Shown piece by piece: positions 7,666 through 16,158 of a DNA stretch of 28,183 bases. The position numbers and the translations under genes are program-made. The stretch is from a virus. Where the stretch lies: the IMG/VR virus record IMGVR_UViG_3300008259_000132, positions 1 through 28,183 of that record; one strand, written 5' to 3'. The notes below the pieces were generated by a model. The model saw nothing but the letters and a program-made list of their open reading frames with translations, was not told the origin of the DNA and did no database searches. The number at the start of each line of letters is the position of its first letter. Position 1 is the first letter of the stretch.

Positions 7666-8757
7666 TTAGATGGCACTTGCCTTTTCCTCTACATTGAAAA
7701 ATCCGTATCCGTAATTTATCATGTCCCCTATATTATCGACCTCACCAAGTCTTTGAACCCTCTCATATGCACTATTCTTACCCCTCTCAACAAAAACGTC
7801 TGTCTGAATTTGAGGTTGGTCTACCGCTTTTATCAAAGTTTCATTTTTTGTAATAGGTTCTGCTGTTAAATTTTGATTCGTGAACCCCGATGAATCTTGG
7901 AAGTAGTTAGTAGTGCCGTCTATGTAATCATAGTAATTTATTCCTTGAATTGTATACCCTGTGTATGTGGAAGCAGTAACGAAAATATTACCCCAAATTT
8001 GACCATTAGCAATCACTGGTGTGAATAACTCATATTGATTGGGACCGTAGAGTTGGAGTTCAGTAAGTCTTGATTTAGATATACCAGAAATTTGGAACGG
8101 TACCGTTAAATAGTTGTTTGATGTTTGAGCCGCAACCGTGTTCACCGCATCACCTGAGAAAATGTAATCATAACTTATTGGTGTGTTAGCCCAACTACCA
8201 CCCTGTGGAATAAAAAACGCAGTTCCGTTGGGGTTAGGTGCAATTATGTTTGTAAATGGTGTTGTGATTTCTTTTTTCACCATAGTTTGTCCCCATGGAT
8301 TTGTCTGTTGTAAAGTGATGGTATAATTTGCGGAAGCGGTTGGATACGTATGGGACAAAAAGTTTGGAGTAAAATTACTGATGACTTGAAGAGGACTACC
8401 GTCTCCCCAATCTACAGTATAAACTGAAAGTTCCAAAAATTTCTGAAATTGATTAGAGGTATTATAAACATAATAAACATAAGGTGATGTTGTTGTTGAC
8501 GAAAATATAAAATTAGCCACAACGTCTTTTTGGAGTACAGCACCATCGAATGGGCTATAATATCCAACATCAACCGCAGTCTGAGTTATCAGGATTGGTA
8601 TTGTCAAACCAGTGAGTAATGAACTACCATTAGGACCGGCACTCAAAACCTGACTCATTCCTGAATACACACCAACTTCAATACCTCGGTAATTTACTTT
8701 GAATAAATCTCCTTGAATATTTTCGGGTGATATGATTATGTTATATACGTCAGACAT
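7666..8757 (-). CDS. Tail protein with PKD-like domain (363 aa)
   Basis: At about residues 109-160 the sequence reads VYTVDWGDGSPLQVISN, then a loop, then LSHTYPTASANYTITL. The pattern W-GDGS ... HTY ... YTITL is the hallmark of PKD (Ig-like) domains, which are common in Bacteroidota surface proteins and in phage tails, where they aid weak binding to cell-surface carbohydrate. The rest is beta-rich, and the C-terminus turns acidic and basic (FVERGKNSAYERVQRLGEVD). It starts two bases after the stop of the 266-aa gene, so it is likely coupled to it. It is the last gene of the 1619-556-266-363 unit. The exact place in the virion (tail tip, spike or baseplate rim) cannot be told. Confidence 0.7.
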   Translation of the reverse strand: MSDVYNIIISPENIQGDLFKVNYRGIEVGVYSGMSQVLSAGPNGSSLLTGLTIPILITQTAVDVGYYSPFDGAVLQKDVVANFIFSSTTTSPYVYYVYNTSNQFQKFLELSVYTVDWGDGSPLQVISNFTPNFLSHTYPTASANYTITLQQTNPWGQTMVKKEITTPFTNIIAPNPNGTAFFIPQGGSWANTPISYDYIFSGDAVNTVAAQTSNNYLTVPFQISGISKSRLTELQLYGPNQYELFTPVIANGQIWGNIFVTASTYTGYTIQGINYYDYIDGTTNYFQDSSGFTNQNLTAEPITKNETLIKAVDQPQIQTDVFVERGKNSAYERVQRLGEVDNIGDMINYGYGFFNVEEKASAI

Positions 8758-8759
8758 TA

Positions 8760-9560
8760 TTATGGGTTTATAAATTCATACCAAACGACTGGGTTATTTG
8801 GTTGACCGAATCTCACGTTATTCGAATCGAAAATTCTATAAGTCTGAGTCGGATAATCAATTTTCATTATATAATAAAAATATCTTGTTGTATCGAAGGT
8901 GAATTGGGAGTTTGGAAAAAAACTTTGTGGTTTGTTCATCATTCTTAAAAAGAAACCAGTCCGAGCATCATAAAATTTTGCCGACATATAAAAGGTACTG
9001 ATATCCAAAAAGTTTCTTTTCTTCAACCAATAAATGAAAAACCCTTCTTTGTCCCCAACGTAATCGAGTTTAAATTTTGGTTTTTTAATATCAACCAAAG
9101 CTCTTGGTAAAATTGCTGGTTGTTTTTCACCTTGTTGTGTAGGAATTATTGCTGTGAGATAATTTATTTGTTTTTTTTCATCAGGAGTATCGTAAAAATC
9201 CAACTTGAAAAATGAGTTCGCAAAAGCATTCCTATAATAATAAACATCAGGTACACTGAATCCAGCAGCCAAATAAGTGTTTACCCAATTAGTTACGTTA
9301 TTCAGTGAGGTTCCTGAATGAAAATTGAACTCATAATTTATTTCAGTTTTTAGATTATATGGTTGTCCTGTAAACGGTGCGTGAGCAAATCTTGATAACT
9401 CAAAGTCTCTTCCAACACCAATAACCTCAGTTATAATTTCTTCCTCATATAAATCTATACTTTGGTCAATACCCAAATAATCCCAAGACATTTCTATCGG
9501 AATTGTCAAAGATTCACTTGTTAAAGATGTGTTTGGGATTTTGTAATTATGCACACTCAT
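8760..9560 (-). CDS. Putative tail structural protein (266 aa)
   Basis: No family recognised. It starts at ATG 9560 and overlaps the end of the 556-aa gene by 14 bases. It is rich in aromatic residues (many Phe and Tyr) and contains NYEFNFHSGTSLNNVTNW followed by DVYYYRNAFANSFFKLDFYD and a basic segment KKPKFKLDYVGDKEG. No transmembrane segment and no signal peptide are seen. Overlap with a structural gene upstream and near-abutment with the PKD-domain gene downstream (2 bases) place it in the baseplate/tail assembly group, where stoichiometric co-translation is typical. Function beyond that is unknown. Confidence 0.6.
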   Translation of the reverse strand: MSVHNYKIPNTSLTSESLTIPIEMSWDYLGIDQSIDLYEEEIITEVIGVGRDFELSRFAHAPFTGQPYNLKTEINYEFNFHSGTSLNNVTNWVNTYLAAGFSVPDVYYYRNAFANSFFKLDFYDTPDEKKQINYLTAIIPTQQGEKQPAILPRALVDIKKPKFKLDYVGDKEGFFIYWLKKRNFLDISTFYMSAKFYDARTGFFLRMMNKPQSFFPNSQFTFDTTRYFYYIMKIDYPTQTYRIFDSNNVRFGQPNNPVVWYEFINP

Positions 9561-11217
9561 CGAATAATGGTTTGATTGGGAAGTTTATACCAAATAGATT
9601 ATCATTGAAATTCACACCTTCAGGAATCAATCTGAAAACTATTGATGTAAAAGGATAATGGGCACTGTTCAAAAATGGATAATCAACTCCTCTTCCTATA
9701 TTGTCGAAAAACCCGTAGTCATATAAATCTCTCCATCTGAATTGTCGGTCAGCACTTGAGTAGTAAGAATAACTCGGAACATTATCTACGGACCCGACAT
9801 TAGCGGTTTCGATGTAATCTGAAAAAATCCTCAAGGTCATCGAATGATGTGGTTTATAATAATAACCCTCTCTTATAGGTAAATGTGTAAATACGTTTGG
9901 ATTGAAATTTATCTTATGATAAAGTGGAGATATTACCCTTTCTATCTGTTCATAGTTATTCCATTCACAAAAATCCCCATCAATTATATCTCCTATGTTT
10001 AAATCTTTTGTAAATGCAAAAGTGTAGTTTTGTTTGGTGTATGTTGAAATTTGTAGATTTGAATTTGAGTTAGTATTATTTCTATCCCAATATGGGTTTG
10101 TTGGTGATGATAAATTAAACTCCCATCCTCTTTTTATTCCTATTGGATTGGAAGGGTCGTAGAAATATCCTGTATAACCTTTGTGAATAATTGTGAGGAA
10201 TAGTTCGCTTAAAGGTCTTTTTTGATTATCTATTAAAGTAGTAATATCTAAATCATAAGAAGAGGTAACATTGTAAGCATTACTACTAGTTTTTTGAGCA
10301 ATAGTAGTTATAAAATTAGGGGTCAAAGAACTTAGTTGTAATTGTTTTTCTTCTAAAAAAATATTTTTTTCGAAACCTGATTTAGTCATCAGAGCATCAT
10401 CAACACCTGTCAATATTTTATTCTGTCTGACATAATAATCTGATGTTGTTTCTAAAAGATTGTTAGGATTTCCAACTCTTTTAAAAGTACCAACTTTACC
10501 ATTATTAAATGTTGTACCTGTATATCCGTAGTTGAATATGTTAAAAATGTACTCATCAGAATCTGTCTGACCATTACCCAATGAATAAACCTCGAATAAA
10601 TCAACTATTCCATATTTGAACGACAATTTTACATATTCACCAACACTCAATCCATGTGGAGCAACACACTGGAACGCAATGACATTACTTCCATTGAAAG
10701 TGGTATTTTGGATACTGAATGGAATCCCATCTTTAGCAACCCAACTATTGATTGGAACCAAGTTGGTATATAAAACTTGATTAGGGTTATTTTGGAAGGC
10801 GTAAGAAAAATAATAATTCCAATTGTAGGTATAAGCACTTTTTGCGTAGTAGTCTAAATGTTGGTCATTTATATCAGGTCTATAAAAATCGAATTCGTAG
10901 TATTGTGGAAACCCCTTCCATATGTTTGTTTGTGTTGATTCAAGTGAATTCACATAAAACAAGTTATCTCTGAACGGTGTATAGTTAGTTGTACCTGTCA
11001 AAGTATTCGAATAGAGATAATTTATTTTGAAAGTTGGTCTATAAATTCTCGAAGCTTGTCTCTCGGATTCAAAAACATCTTCTAATGATATTGTGGCGTT
11101 TCTATCATATTCAGTTATTTGTTGTTGTTTTTCCTCCAAAGTCACTGTTACCTTTTGGTCCACTTTGGGTGCAGATTGGTAAGACAAACTAGCTGGTATG
11201 ATGGTGAATTTATTCAT
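9547..11217 (-). CDS. Putative baseplate/tail protein (556 aa)
   Basis: The start is placed at ATG 11217 (MNKFTIIPASLSYQSAPK). A longer reading to 11298 would run deep into the preceding gene and adds a non-typical N-terminus. With this start it overlaps the stop of the 1619-aa gene by 8 bases. Residues 46-51 read EDVFES, followed by an Arg/Ala/Ser segment, which matches residues 71-76 and the following segment of the 989-aa protein. This suggests a shared docking element. The rest is a long beta-rich, Tyr/Asn-rich protein without a recognisable domain. The stop overlaps the 266-aa gene by 14 bases. The structural role is from context; no enzyme motif is seen. Confidence 0.65.
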   Translation of the reverse strand: MNKFTIIPASLSYQSAPKVDQKVTVTLEEKQQQITEYDRNATISLEDVFESERQASRIYRPTFKINYLYSNTLTGTTNYTPFRDNLFYVNSLESTQTNIWKGFPQYYEFDFYRPDINDQHLDYYAKSAYTYNWNYYFSYAFQNNPNQVLYTNLVPINSWVAKDGIPFSIQNTTFNGSNVIAFQCVAPHGLSVGEYVKLSFKYGIVDLFEVYSLGNGQTDSDEYIFNIFNYGYTGTTFNNGKVGTFKRVGNPNNLLETTSDYYVRQNKILTGVDDALMTKSGFEKNIFLEEKQLQLSSLTPNFITTIAQKTSSNAYNVTSSYDLDITTLIDNQKRPLSELFLTIIHKGYTGYFYDPSNPIGIKRGWEFNLSSPTNPYWDRNNTNSNSNLQISTYTKQNYTFAFTKDLNIGDIIDGDFCEWNNYEQIERVISPLYHKINFNPNVFTHLPIREGYYYKPHHSMTLRIFSDYIETANVGSVDNVPSYSYYSSADRQFRWRDLYDYGFFDNIGRGVDYPFLNSAHYPFTSIVFRLIPEGVNFNDNLFGINFPIKPLFDECA

Positions 11218-14200
11218 TAGGTAGATATTTTGTTTTAAATAAATCCATAGCACTTTTACCTTTGAATAATCCAAAGTAAAAATGATTAGGAGCACCAATC
11301 ATAAATTTACTTTTCATTGAGTTCCAAACATTAGGGTCATAATTTCCAACTGAATCAACGTTGAAAATATATCCCCTTTGATAAATGTCAAAAGAAGTAT
11401 TTGACGGTACAAAATAATTTGGGGTTGTAACATTTCTCCTATTTAAATTTTGATACTCGGAGGTAACAATGTCAGGAATGTCTGTAGCCCAATTGTTCCT
11501 CTCACTACCAAATATTGTAAATATACTTTGCGGTTGATTCAATTGCCATTGATAGAATGGTACTTTTTGAGATTTAATCCCATATGGATATGTAATTGCT
11601 GGGACGAAAGGATTCGGTCTGAAATTTATAATTCCTGGTGAAATAAAATCTTTCGTTTGCAAGTCAAAGGTTGTGGATGAGAAAAATATTCCCATAAGAG
11701 CATTCTCTGCGGTAGTACCATAAATAACGACAGGATTTGTATTCACCGGACCAGTACTATCATAATATTCGGGGGTAAAAGGTACGACCCCGATTTCACA
11801 ATTGATTGACATCATTTGTGCTAAATCCGCATCAATTCTGTTTTTCGGAGGAATGTTTGGATTTCTACTGAATAACACATTCAACGAATCATTATTTGTG
11901 ATTCGCGTGAGGAAAGTAGAGTTAGCAATTCTAGAAATCACAAATAAATTCACGATGTTGGACGTATCTTGATAACTTGTTGAATTCAAATTATTCATAA
12001 CATAAGCCGCAGTAGAGGGTGTGAAAGTTATCTCATCATAAAATGAATCTTTCATACCCAAATTCATTATTGTCGTTGGAAATAATAAATTTCTAATGTT
12101 CATTGGAAATGATTGACCCAACGTTGGTTTCCCTATGAATGAGCCAGTCGTTGGTGTCCCTAACCACGGACTACTTCTGTAATAGAAATTATTTGTAGAC
12201 GCATCAAAATATATTAGATTTCTTGGATATCTAAGTTCTTTCAATCTATTATCTCTCCCCCATTTTCTGGTTATTTGTATTGGGAATGTAAAAAGTGACC
12301 CATTCAACCAATTATTTGTAAATGATTGAGCCAACACCCCTCTACATAATCCGAAGAAAAACCTATATCTGAAACCCCATTCATTAAAATTTCTTATGTC
12401 TTTTCCTAAATCACGAAGTGGTCTTCTCATAAAGACATAACAACCACTTTCAACATCATCTTTTGTGGCACAATTTCTATTTACACCAAAGCTAGTATTA
12501 TATTTTTCATAACAACCCAAAGAAACTGCATTTTCACAACTAAAGGAATCTAATACATTAGTCCAAGCAAGTTGTCCCTCAATGTCAGGGGGTATTATAT
12601 CCGCACCTTGACCGAAGCTAACCGTTGATATCCCTTGGTCTGTAGAACTTATCACATAAATTGCAAAATTTAAGTTTTGTTGTAGTAGGGCCGGGTTATT
12701 ATTCCAGCTGGACCCGTCTAAAGCATCTGATGATGGGAGCCTGTCTGTTCTCATCACGTTCAAGTTAGAGTTATTTATATTCAGAGGATTTGTAAGTAAA
12801 CTTGGTAATAATACTTTTGTATAGTAAAAAGTACTGACATCATTCGGTCTCCTACCCCCTTGTAAGTAATAATAAGCCGCGCCAGACAAATCTTCATATT
12901 GTTCATACTTTTTTACTTTAATCAATCCATTATTCGACGTTGTAAAAAAGTCATTCCATATTGACGATACTATTCCCTCATATTGGTTGTTTATCGTCGA
13001 ATTAAACATACTTGGTCCTGGGTTTTGAGCATCTAAAGAACTATAATATCCTACTTGAGATGTTGTAAAAGCAGAATAATCATTTCCAGGTCTAAAAAAG
13101 TGTGATGGATAAAATATGTTACTTTGGTTATTAAATTTTTGGACAGAAGTTGTTGTATCTGTGTTTTTTTGAATTGGTATATTTAATCTAGTTGAAGCTG
13201 TGACAACGTAGTCATTTTCATTTGGATACCCAAATAATTTACCAAGACCATACCTATTTACATAGTTTGGTGAATATGGGTCAACCCCTCTCTGAAGAAT
13301 GAGAACATATTGAGAATTGAAATCAGCAAACGTCGCTGAAACAGGGTAAGTAGTAATGCTCAATCCTCCCCAACTTGAACCAGTCCTTCTGTTCCATAGG
13401 ATATCGGTGTCAGAACTGAATATTGTTGGTAATAAACCATTTGTTGTATTACCACCCCAAATCTGTATAGCATCACTTATAGTGATAGCTGTTACAACCT
13501 GATAATACTCTATATCAGAGGGAAACTTATAATTTGTTATAGTTGAACCTGTACTAAGTATATAATTTACAGGCTGAGAATTTGTTGTTTGATTGATAGC
13601 ATACTCAACAGGGTATTGTGATAAACTTGGGTTTATTGATGTTCCCGATATCCCATTTGGGAATCCAGATGCGACAGTAGAACCAGTCGTTGTGTAGTTT
13701 ACATCTTGTGTTCTTGCAATATCAACAAATGTCATAAGTGTACCACTTTCAAAAGATGTTTGAGAAACTACTGTCAAGGTGTTATCAAAGTGTTGTAGTG
13801 CAGAATTTGCGGGATAATCAAATGAAACACTTATTTTATTTATTCCATCAAAGTATTTTTTTCTTGTATTGAAAACGTTGATTCTTTCACCAAAAGGTAG
13901 GTCTGGCGAATAAGCAAAAAACCTATCATTACCATCCACTAAATTTGTTTCAGGTGACACGGTAGTTTTATAATTATCCGCAGCCTCATCACCACCCACA
14001 GTTCCCATTGCTTGAGAGAATGAAAGTGCAACGATTTGAGCATCTTCACTTGAATATTGAGAGGTTAGAGATTGTAAAATTTTCTCATAATAAAAAAAAC
14101 TACTTGAAAATTGTGTCAATAAAGAAACTTTAGAACCTCCTACATCTGAATCTGAAAATGATTCACCACAAGAGCAGGATGAACAATCGGGGTAAGTAAG

Positions 14201-16069
14201 AATTGGAAGATAAAATCTGTTGAACGACCTTCTCCTCAAAAGTCTTGTCAATATATCAATACCTATAGTTATCCCTAATATTGTAAGACCTGTTGTTGTA
14301 AATGCGATAGCCTTTTTTAATACAACCAAACCTCCGAGTAACCCACCTGGATTTGTAAAAATTGAGGAGAATTGGGTACCGGCAAATATAACCTCAATTG
14401 CACCGACTAAAGTCATGAGACCACCAATTGCATATCCTAATGTTGTCAAACCGTTTCTAATATCAACAACAAAGTTCCAAAGTGCGGCAATAAGGTGATA
14501 TGTAATAAGAAGTGGGACACCTACAATCTGTAATATTTGTAGTAATATACTATAAACAAAGAAAAGAAGGTCGAAATTTCTGAATCCTTCATTCACAGGA
14601 ACTTTGTTTACTGTTTCCTCACAAGAATTGTTATCTATTTCTTTAATTCCTATAAACCTACCTCTTGAACCATCTTTATATTGGTCTATTAAACCTGAAA
14701 CCGTATAAACCCTGTTATATTCAAATTCGTAAAAAGTGTCTTCACAATTTATAATTTGGTCCAATTTATCAACCGCTTCTTGCCCTTGGAATCCTGAGGT
14801 ATATCCACTCCAGTCCAGTCCAAAATAATACGAACTTTGTAGTTGAGAGTTGAATATGTTACTGAGATTCGGGTCTTGTATATCACTCGGCCAACCGAAT
14901 TCTCTTATGTTAGGAATCAAATAATACGCCCTTCTATATTGCTCAGACGCATTAGAAGATTGTTGCCATTTAATCTTAAACCTATACTTCGATTTTGTTG
15001 GTATTCCTATTGATGGGTCGTATGAAATTATCCTTTCTCCAAATTCATTTGTTACTAGATACTCCAAATTCATAGGTAACTCAATCAACCAAGCACCGTT
15101 ACCATCGATTACATTACCATTTTTTTCTATCTCATATTGTTCTAAAAAAGGGTTACCACTTAAATCAACTTGTAATGTTTGACGTATAGCCAAAATTTGA
15201 CCTGGACCTGTTTCTAACTGACAAAGATTACCAAAATCATCTTTGGGTTTGGAATTTCTTTTGATTGCGTATTGTTCTGAAGTTGAAAAAATTGAACCCA
15301 TGAAAACTGCTGTGGGTTGAATGTCAACGTTAGCTTCATTTCTTAAATCAAAGTCAACTCTGTTTATAGCTATTTGACAAACAGCAGGTTCACCCCAAAG
15401 TGGAGAAACTTCAACAACTTTTGTTAAATTTATAATCTGAGGTAGGGAGTTCAAATCTGCAGATGTTCTGAATCTATTTCCCGCGACTTGGGCCTCTGTC
15501 GCTAGACCCATTCTAATAAGGTCTTGAGGTGTAAGAGAGAATTCTCCTATGTCAGATAAATCAACATCCATTACTATGGTTTGCTCACCAAGAGGAACTC
15601 CCATAATCATGTAATCCCCACTGTCATTAGTTTTTGCAGTTAGTTTGTAATATTTGTCATAAATTTCAACAGCGGTTTGTCCTGTCAACACGTCTAATCT
15701 TGAGGGTAGAGTACCTGTTGCAGCATGACCTGTATAAGATGGTTCGTAAGGTAAAAGATTATATCTATACCCATCTTCATTTCTATCAGATGGTGAATTG
15801 TAAGGATATATGGACGATATAACAGGATTTGATTGGTCAATTTGTTCTATTGGAACAAAAATAGCAACTCTGGCGTTTGGTATACCTAAGCCATTGTTTG
15901 CTGTAACCCTACCCACAACAACACCATAGTCCGCACACAATCTCGAATAAACATCTTGTTGTTGAAGTTTGAGAGATAGAATTTCTAAGAATTCAAATTC
16001 TTGAGTTAGCTCTACATTTATTGTTTTTGTAATACCAAGCTCGGTCCTTATACGATAAGATTGACCCAT
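11210..16069 (-). CDS. Giant tail/baseplate protein with split carboxypeptidase-regulatory-like domain and hydrophobic segment (1619 aa)
   Basis: Start is ATG 16069; an in-frame TTG just before it is not needed. N-terminal region: GVVVGRVTANNGLGIPNARV (about 49-68) and later NDSGDYMIMGVPLG (about 148-161). These are the two halves of a carboxypeptidase-regulatory-like Ig fold with an insertion of about 75 residues. Residues about 500-620 contain long stretches of hydrophobic residues (VYSILLQILQIVGVPLLITY, then GLMTLVGAIEVIFAG, then TGLTILGITIGIDIL), predicted as several membrane-type helices and ending in RLLRRR. A Cys cluster, CSSCSC, follows at about 629-634. The C-terminal 980 residues are beta-rich and unassigned. 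It follows gp25 and gp6, where T4 has gp7, and heads a unit with the 556-, 266- and 363-aa genes. It may be a peripheral wedge protein or a membrane-penetrating tail component. Confidence 0.7.
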   Translation of the reverse strand: MGQSYRIRTELGITKTINVELTQEFEFLEILSLKLQQQDVYSRLCADYGVVVGRVTANNGLGIPNARVAIFVPIEQIDQSNPVISSIYPYNSPSDRNEDGYRYNLLPYEPSYTGHAATGTLPSRLDVLTGQTAVEIYDKYYKLTAKTNDSGDYMIMGVPLGEQTIVMDVDLSDIGEFSLTPQDLIRMGLATEAQVAGNRFRTSADLNSLPQIINLTKVVEVSPLWGEPAVCQIAINRVDFDLRNEANVDIQPTAVFMGSIFSTSEQYAIKRNSKPKDDFGNLCQLETGPGQILAIRQTLQVDLSGNPFLEQYEIEKNGNVIDGNGAWLIELPMNLEYLVTNEFGERIISYDPSIGIPTKSKYRFKIKWQQSSNASEQYRRAYYLIPNIREFGWPSDIQDPNLSNIFNSQLQSSYYFGLDWSGYTSGFQGQEAVDKLDQIINCEDTFYEFEYNRVYTVSGLIDQYKDGSRGRFIGIKEIDNNSCEETVNKVPVNEGFRNFDLLFFVYSILLQILQIVGVPLLITYHLIAALWNFVVDIRNGLTTLGYAIGGLMTLVGAIEVIFAGTQFSSIFTNPGGLLGGLVVLKKAIAFTTTGLTILGITIGIDILTRLLRRRSFNRFYLPILTYPDCSSCSCGESFSDSDVGGSKVSLLTQFSSSFFYYEKILQSLTSQYSSEDAQIVALSFSQAMGTVGGDEAADNYKTTVSPETNLVDGNDRFFAYSPDLPFGERINVFNTRKKYFDGINKISVSFDYPANSALQHFDNTLTVVSQTSFESGTLMTFVDIARTQDVNYTTTGSTVASGFPNGISGTSINPSLSQYPVEYAINQTTNSQPVNYILSTGSTITNYKFPSDIEYYQVVTAITISDAIQIWGGNTTNGLLPTIFSSDTDILWNRRTGSSWGGLSITTYPVSATFADFNSQYVLILQRGVDPYSPNYVNRYGLGKLFGYPNENDYVVTASTRLNIPIQKNTDTTTSVQKFNNQSNIFYPSHFFRPGNDYSAFTTSQVGYYSSLDAQNPGPSMFNSTINNQYEGIVSSIWNDFFTTSNNGLIKVKKYEQYEDLSGAAYYYLQGGRRPNDVSTFYYTKVLLPSLLTNPLNINNSNLNVMRTDRLPSSDALDGSSWNNNPALLQQNLNFAIYVISSTDQGISTVSFGQGADIIPPDIEGQLAWTNVLDSFSCENAVSLGCYEKYNTSFGVNRNCATKDDVESGCYVFMRRPLRDLGKDIRNFNEWGFRYRFFFGLCRGVLAQSFTNNWLNGSLFTFPIQITRKWGRDNRLKELRYPRNLIYFDASTNNFYYRSSPWLGTPTTGSFIGKPTLGQSFPMNIRNLLFPTTIMNLGMKDSFYDEITFTPSTAAYVMNNLNSTSYQDTSNIVNLFVISRIANSTFLTRITNNDSLNVLFSRNPNIPPKNRIDADLAQMMSINCEIGVVPFTPEYYDSTGPVNTNPVVIYGTTAENALMGIFFSSTTFDLQTKDFISPGIINFRPNPFVPAITYPYGIKSQKVPFYQWQLNQPQSIFTIFGSERNNWATDIPDIVTSEYQNLNRRNVTTPNYFVPSNTSFDIYQRGYIFNVDSVGNYDPNVWNSMKSKFMIGAPNHFYFGLFKGKSAMDLFKTKYLPNE

Positions 16070-16082
16070 CAAATACTTTTAT

Positions 16083-16090
16083 GATAAATA
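16083..16090 (-). promoter_or_regulatory. TATTTATC element before the 1619-aa gene
   Basis: The minus strand reads AATAACTATTTATC and is followed by 13 bases and the ATG at 16069. It shares 13 identical bases (16084-16096) and spacing with the site before the 302-aa gene. It lies in the 89-base gap after gp6. Confidence 0.5.
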
Positions 16091-16099
16091 GTTATTGTG

Positions 16100-16116
16100 G
16101 TATTTTTACAAAATAC
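16100..16116 (-). terminator. Weak AT-rich hairpin after the gp6-like gene
   Basis: A 7-bp stem (GTATTTT / AAAATAC) with a 3-base loop lies between the gp6 stop (16159) and the next TATTTAT element. It lacks a GC core and a T tract, so it is at best a weak terminator or processing site. Confidence 0.25.
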
Positions 16117-16158
16117 ACACAACCTAATTATAGATTATCTCAAGGGAAAATAAACTTG

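Noticed and set aside
14220-14498. Plus-strand open frame of 92 codons opposite the hydrophobic segment of the 1619-aa gene
   Set aside because: It is a mirror of the minus-strand codon pattern, lies fully inside a supported gene and shows no recognisable protein features. The other plus-strand frames were rejected for the same reason.
11210-16072. TTG start at 16072 for the 1619-aa protein and TTG at 22070 for the helicase
   Set aside because: An ATG follows one or two codons later in each case, and nothing in the leader favours TTG.
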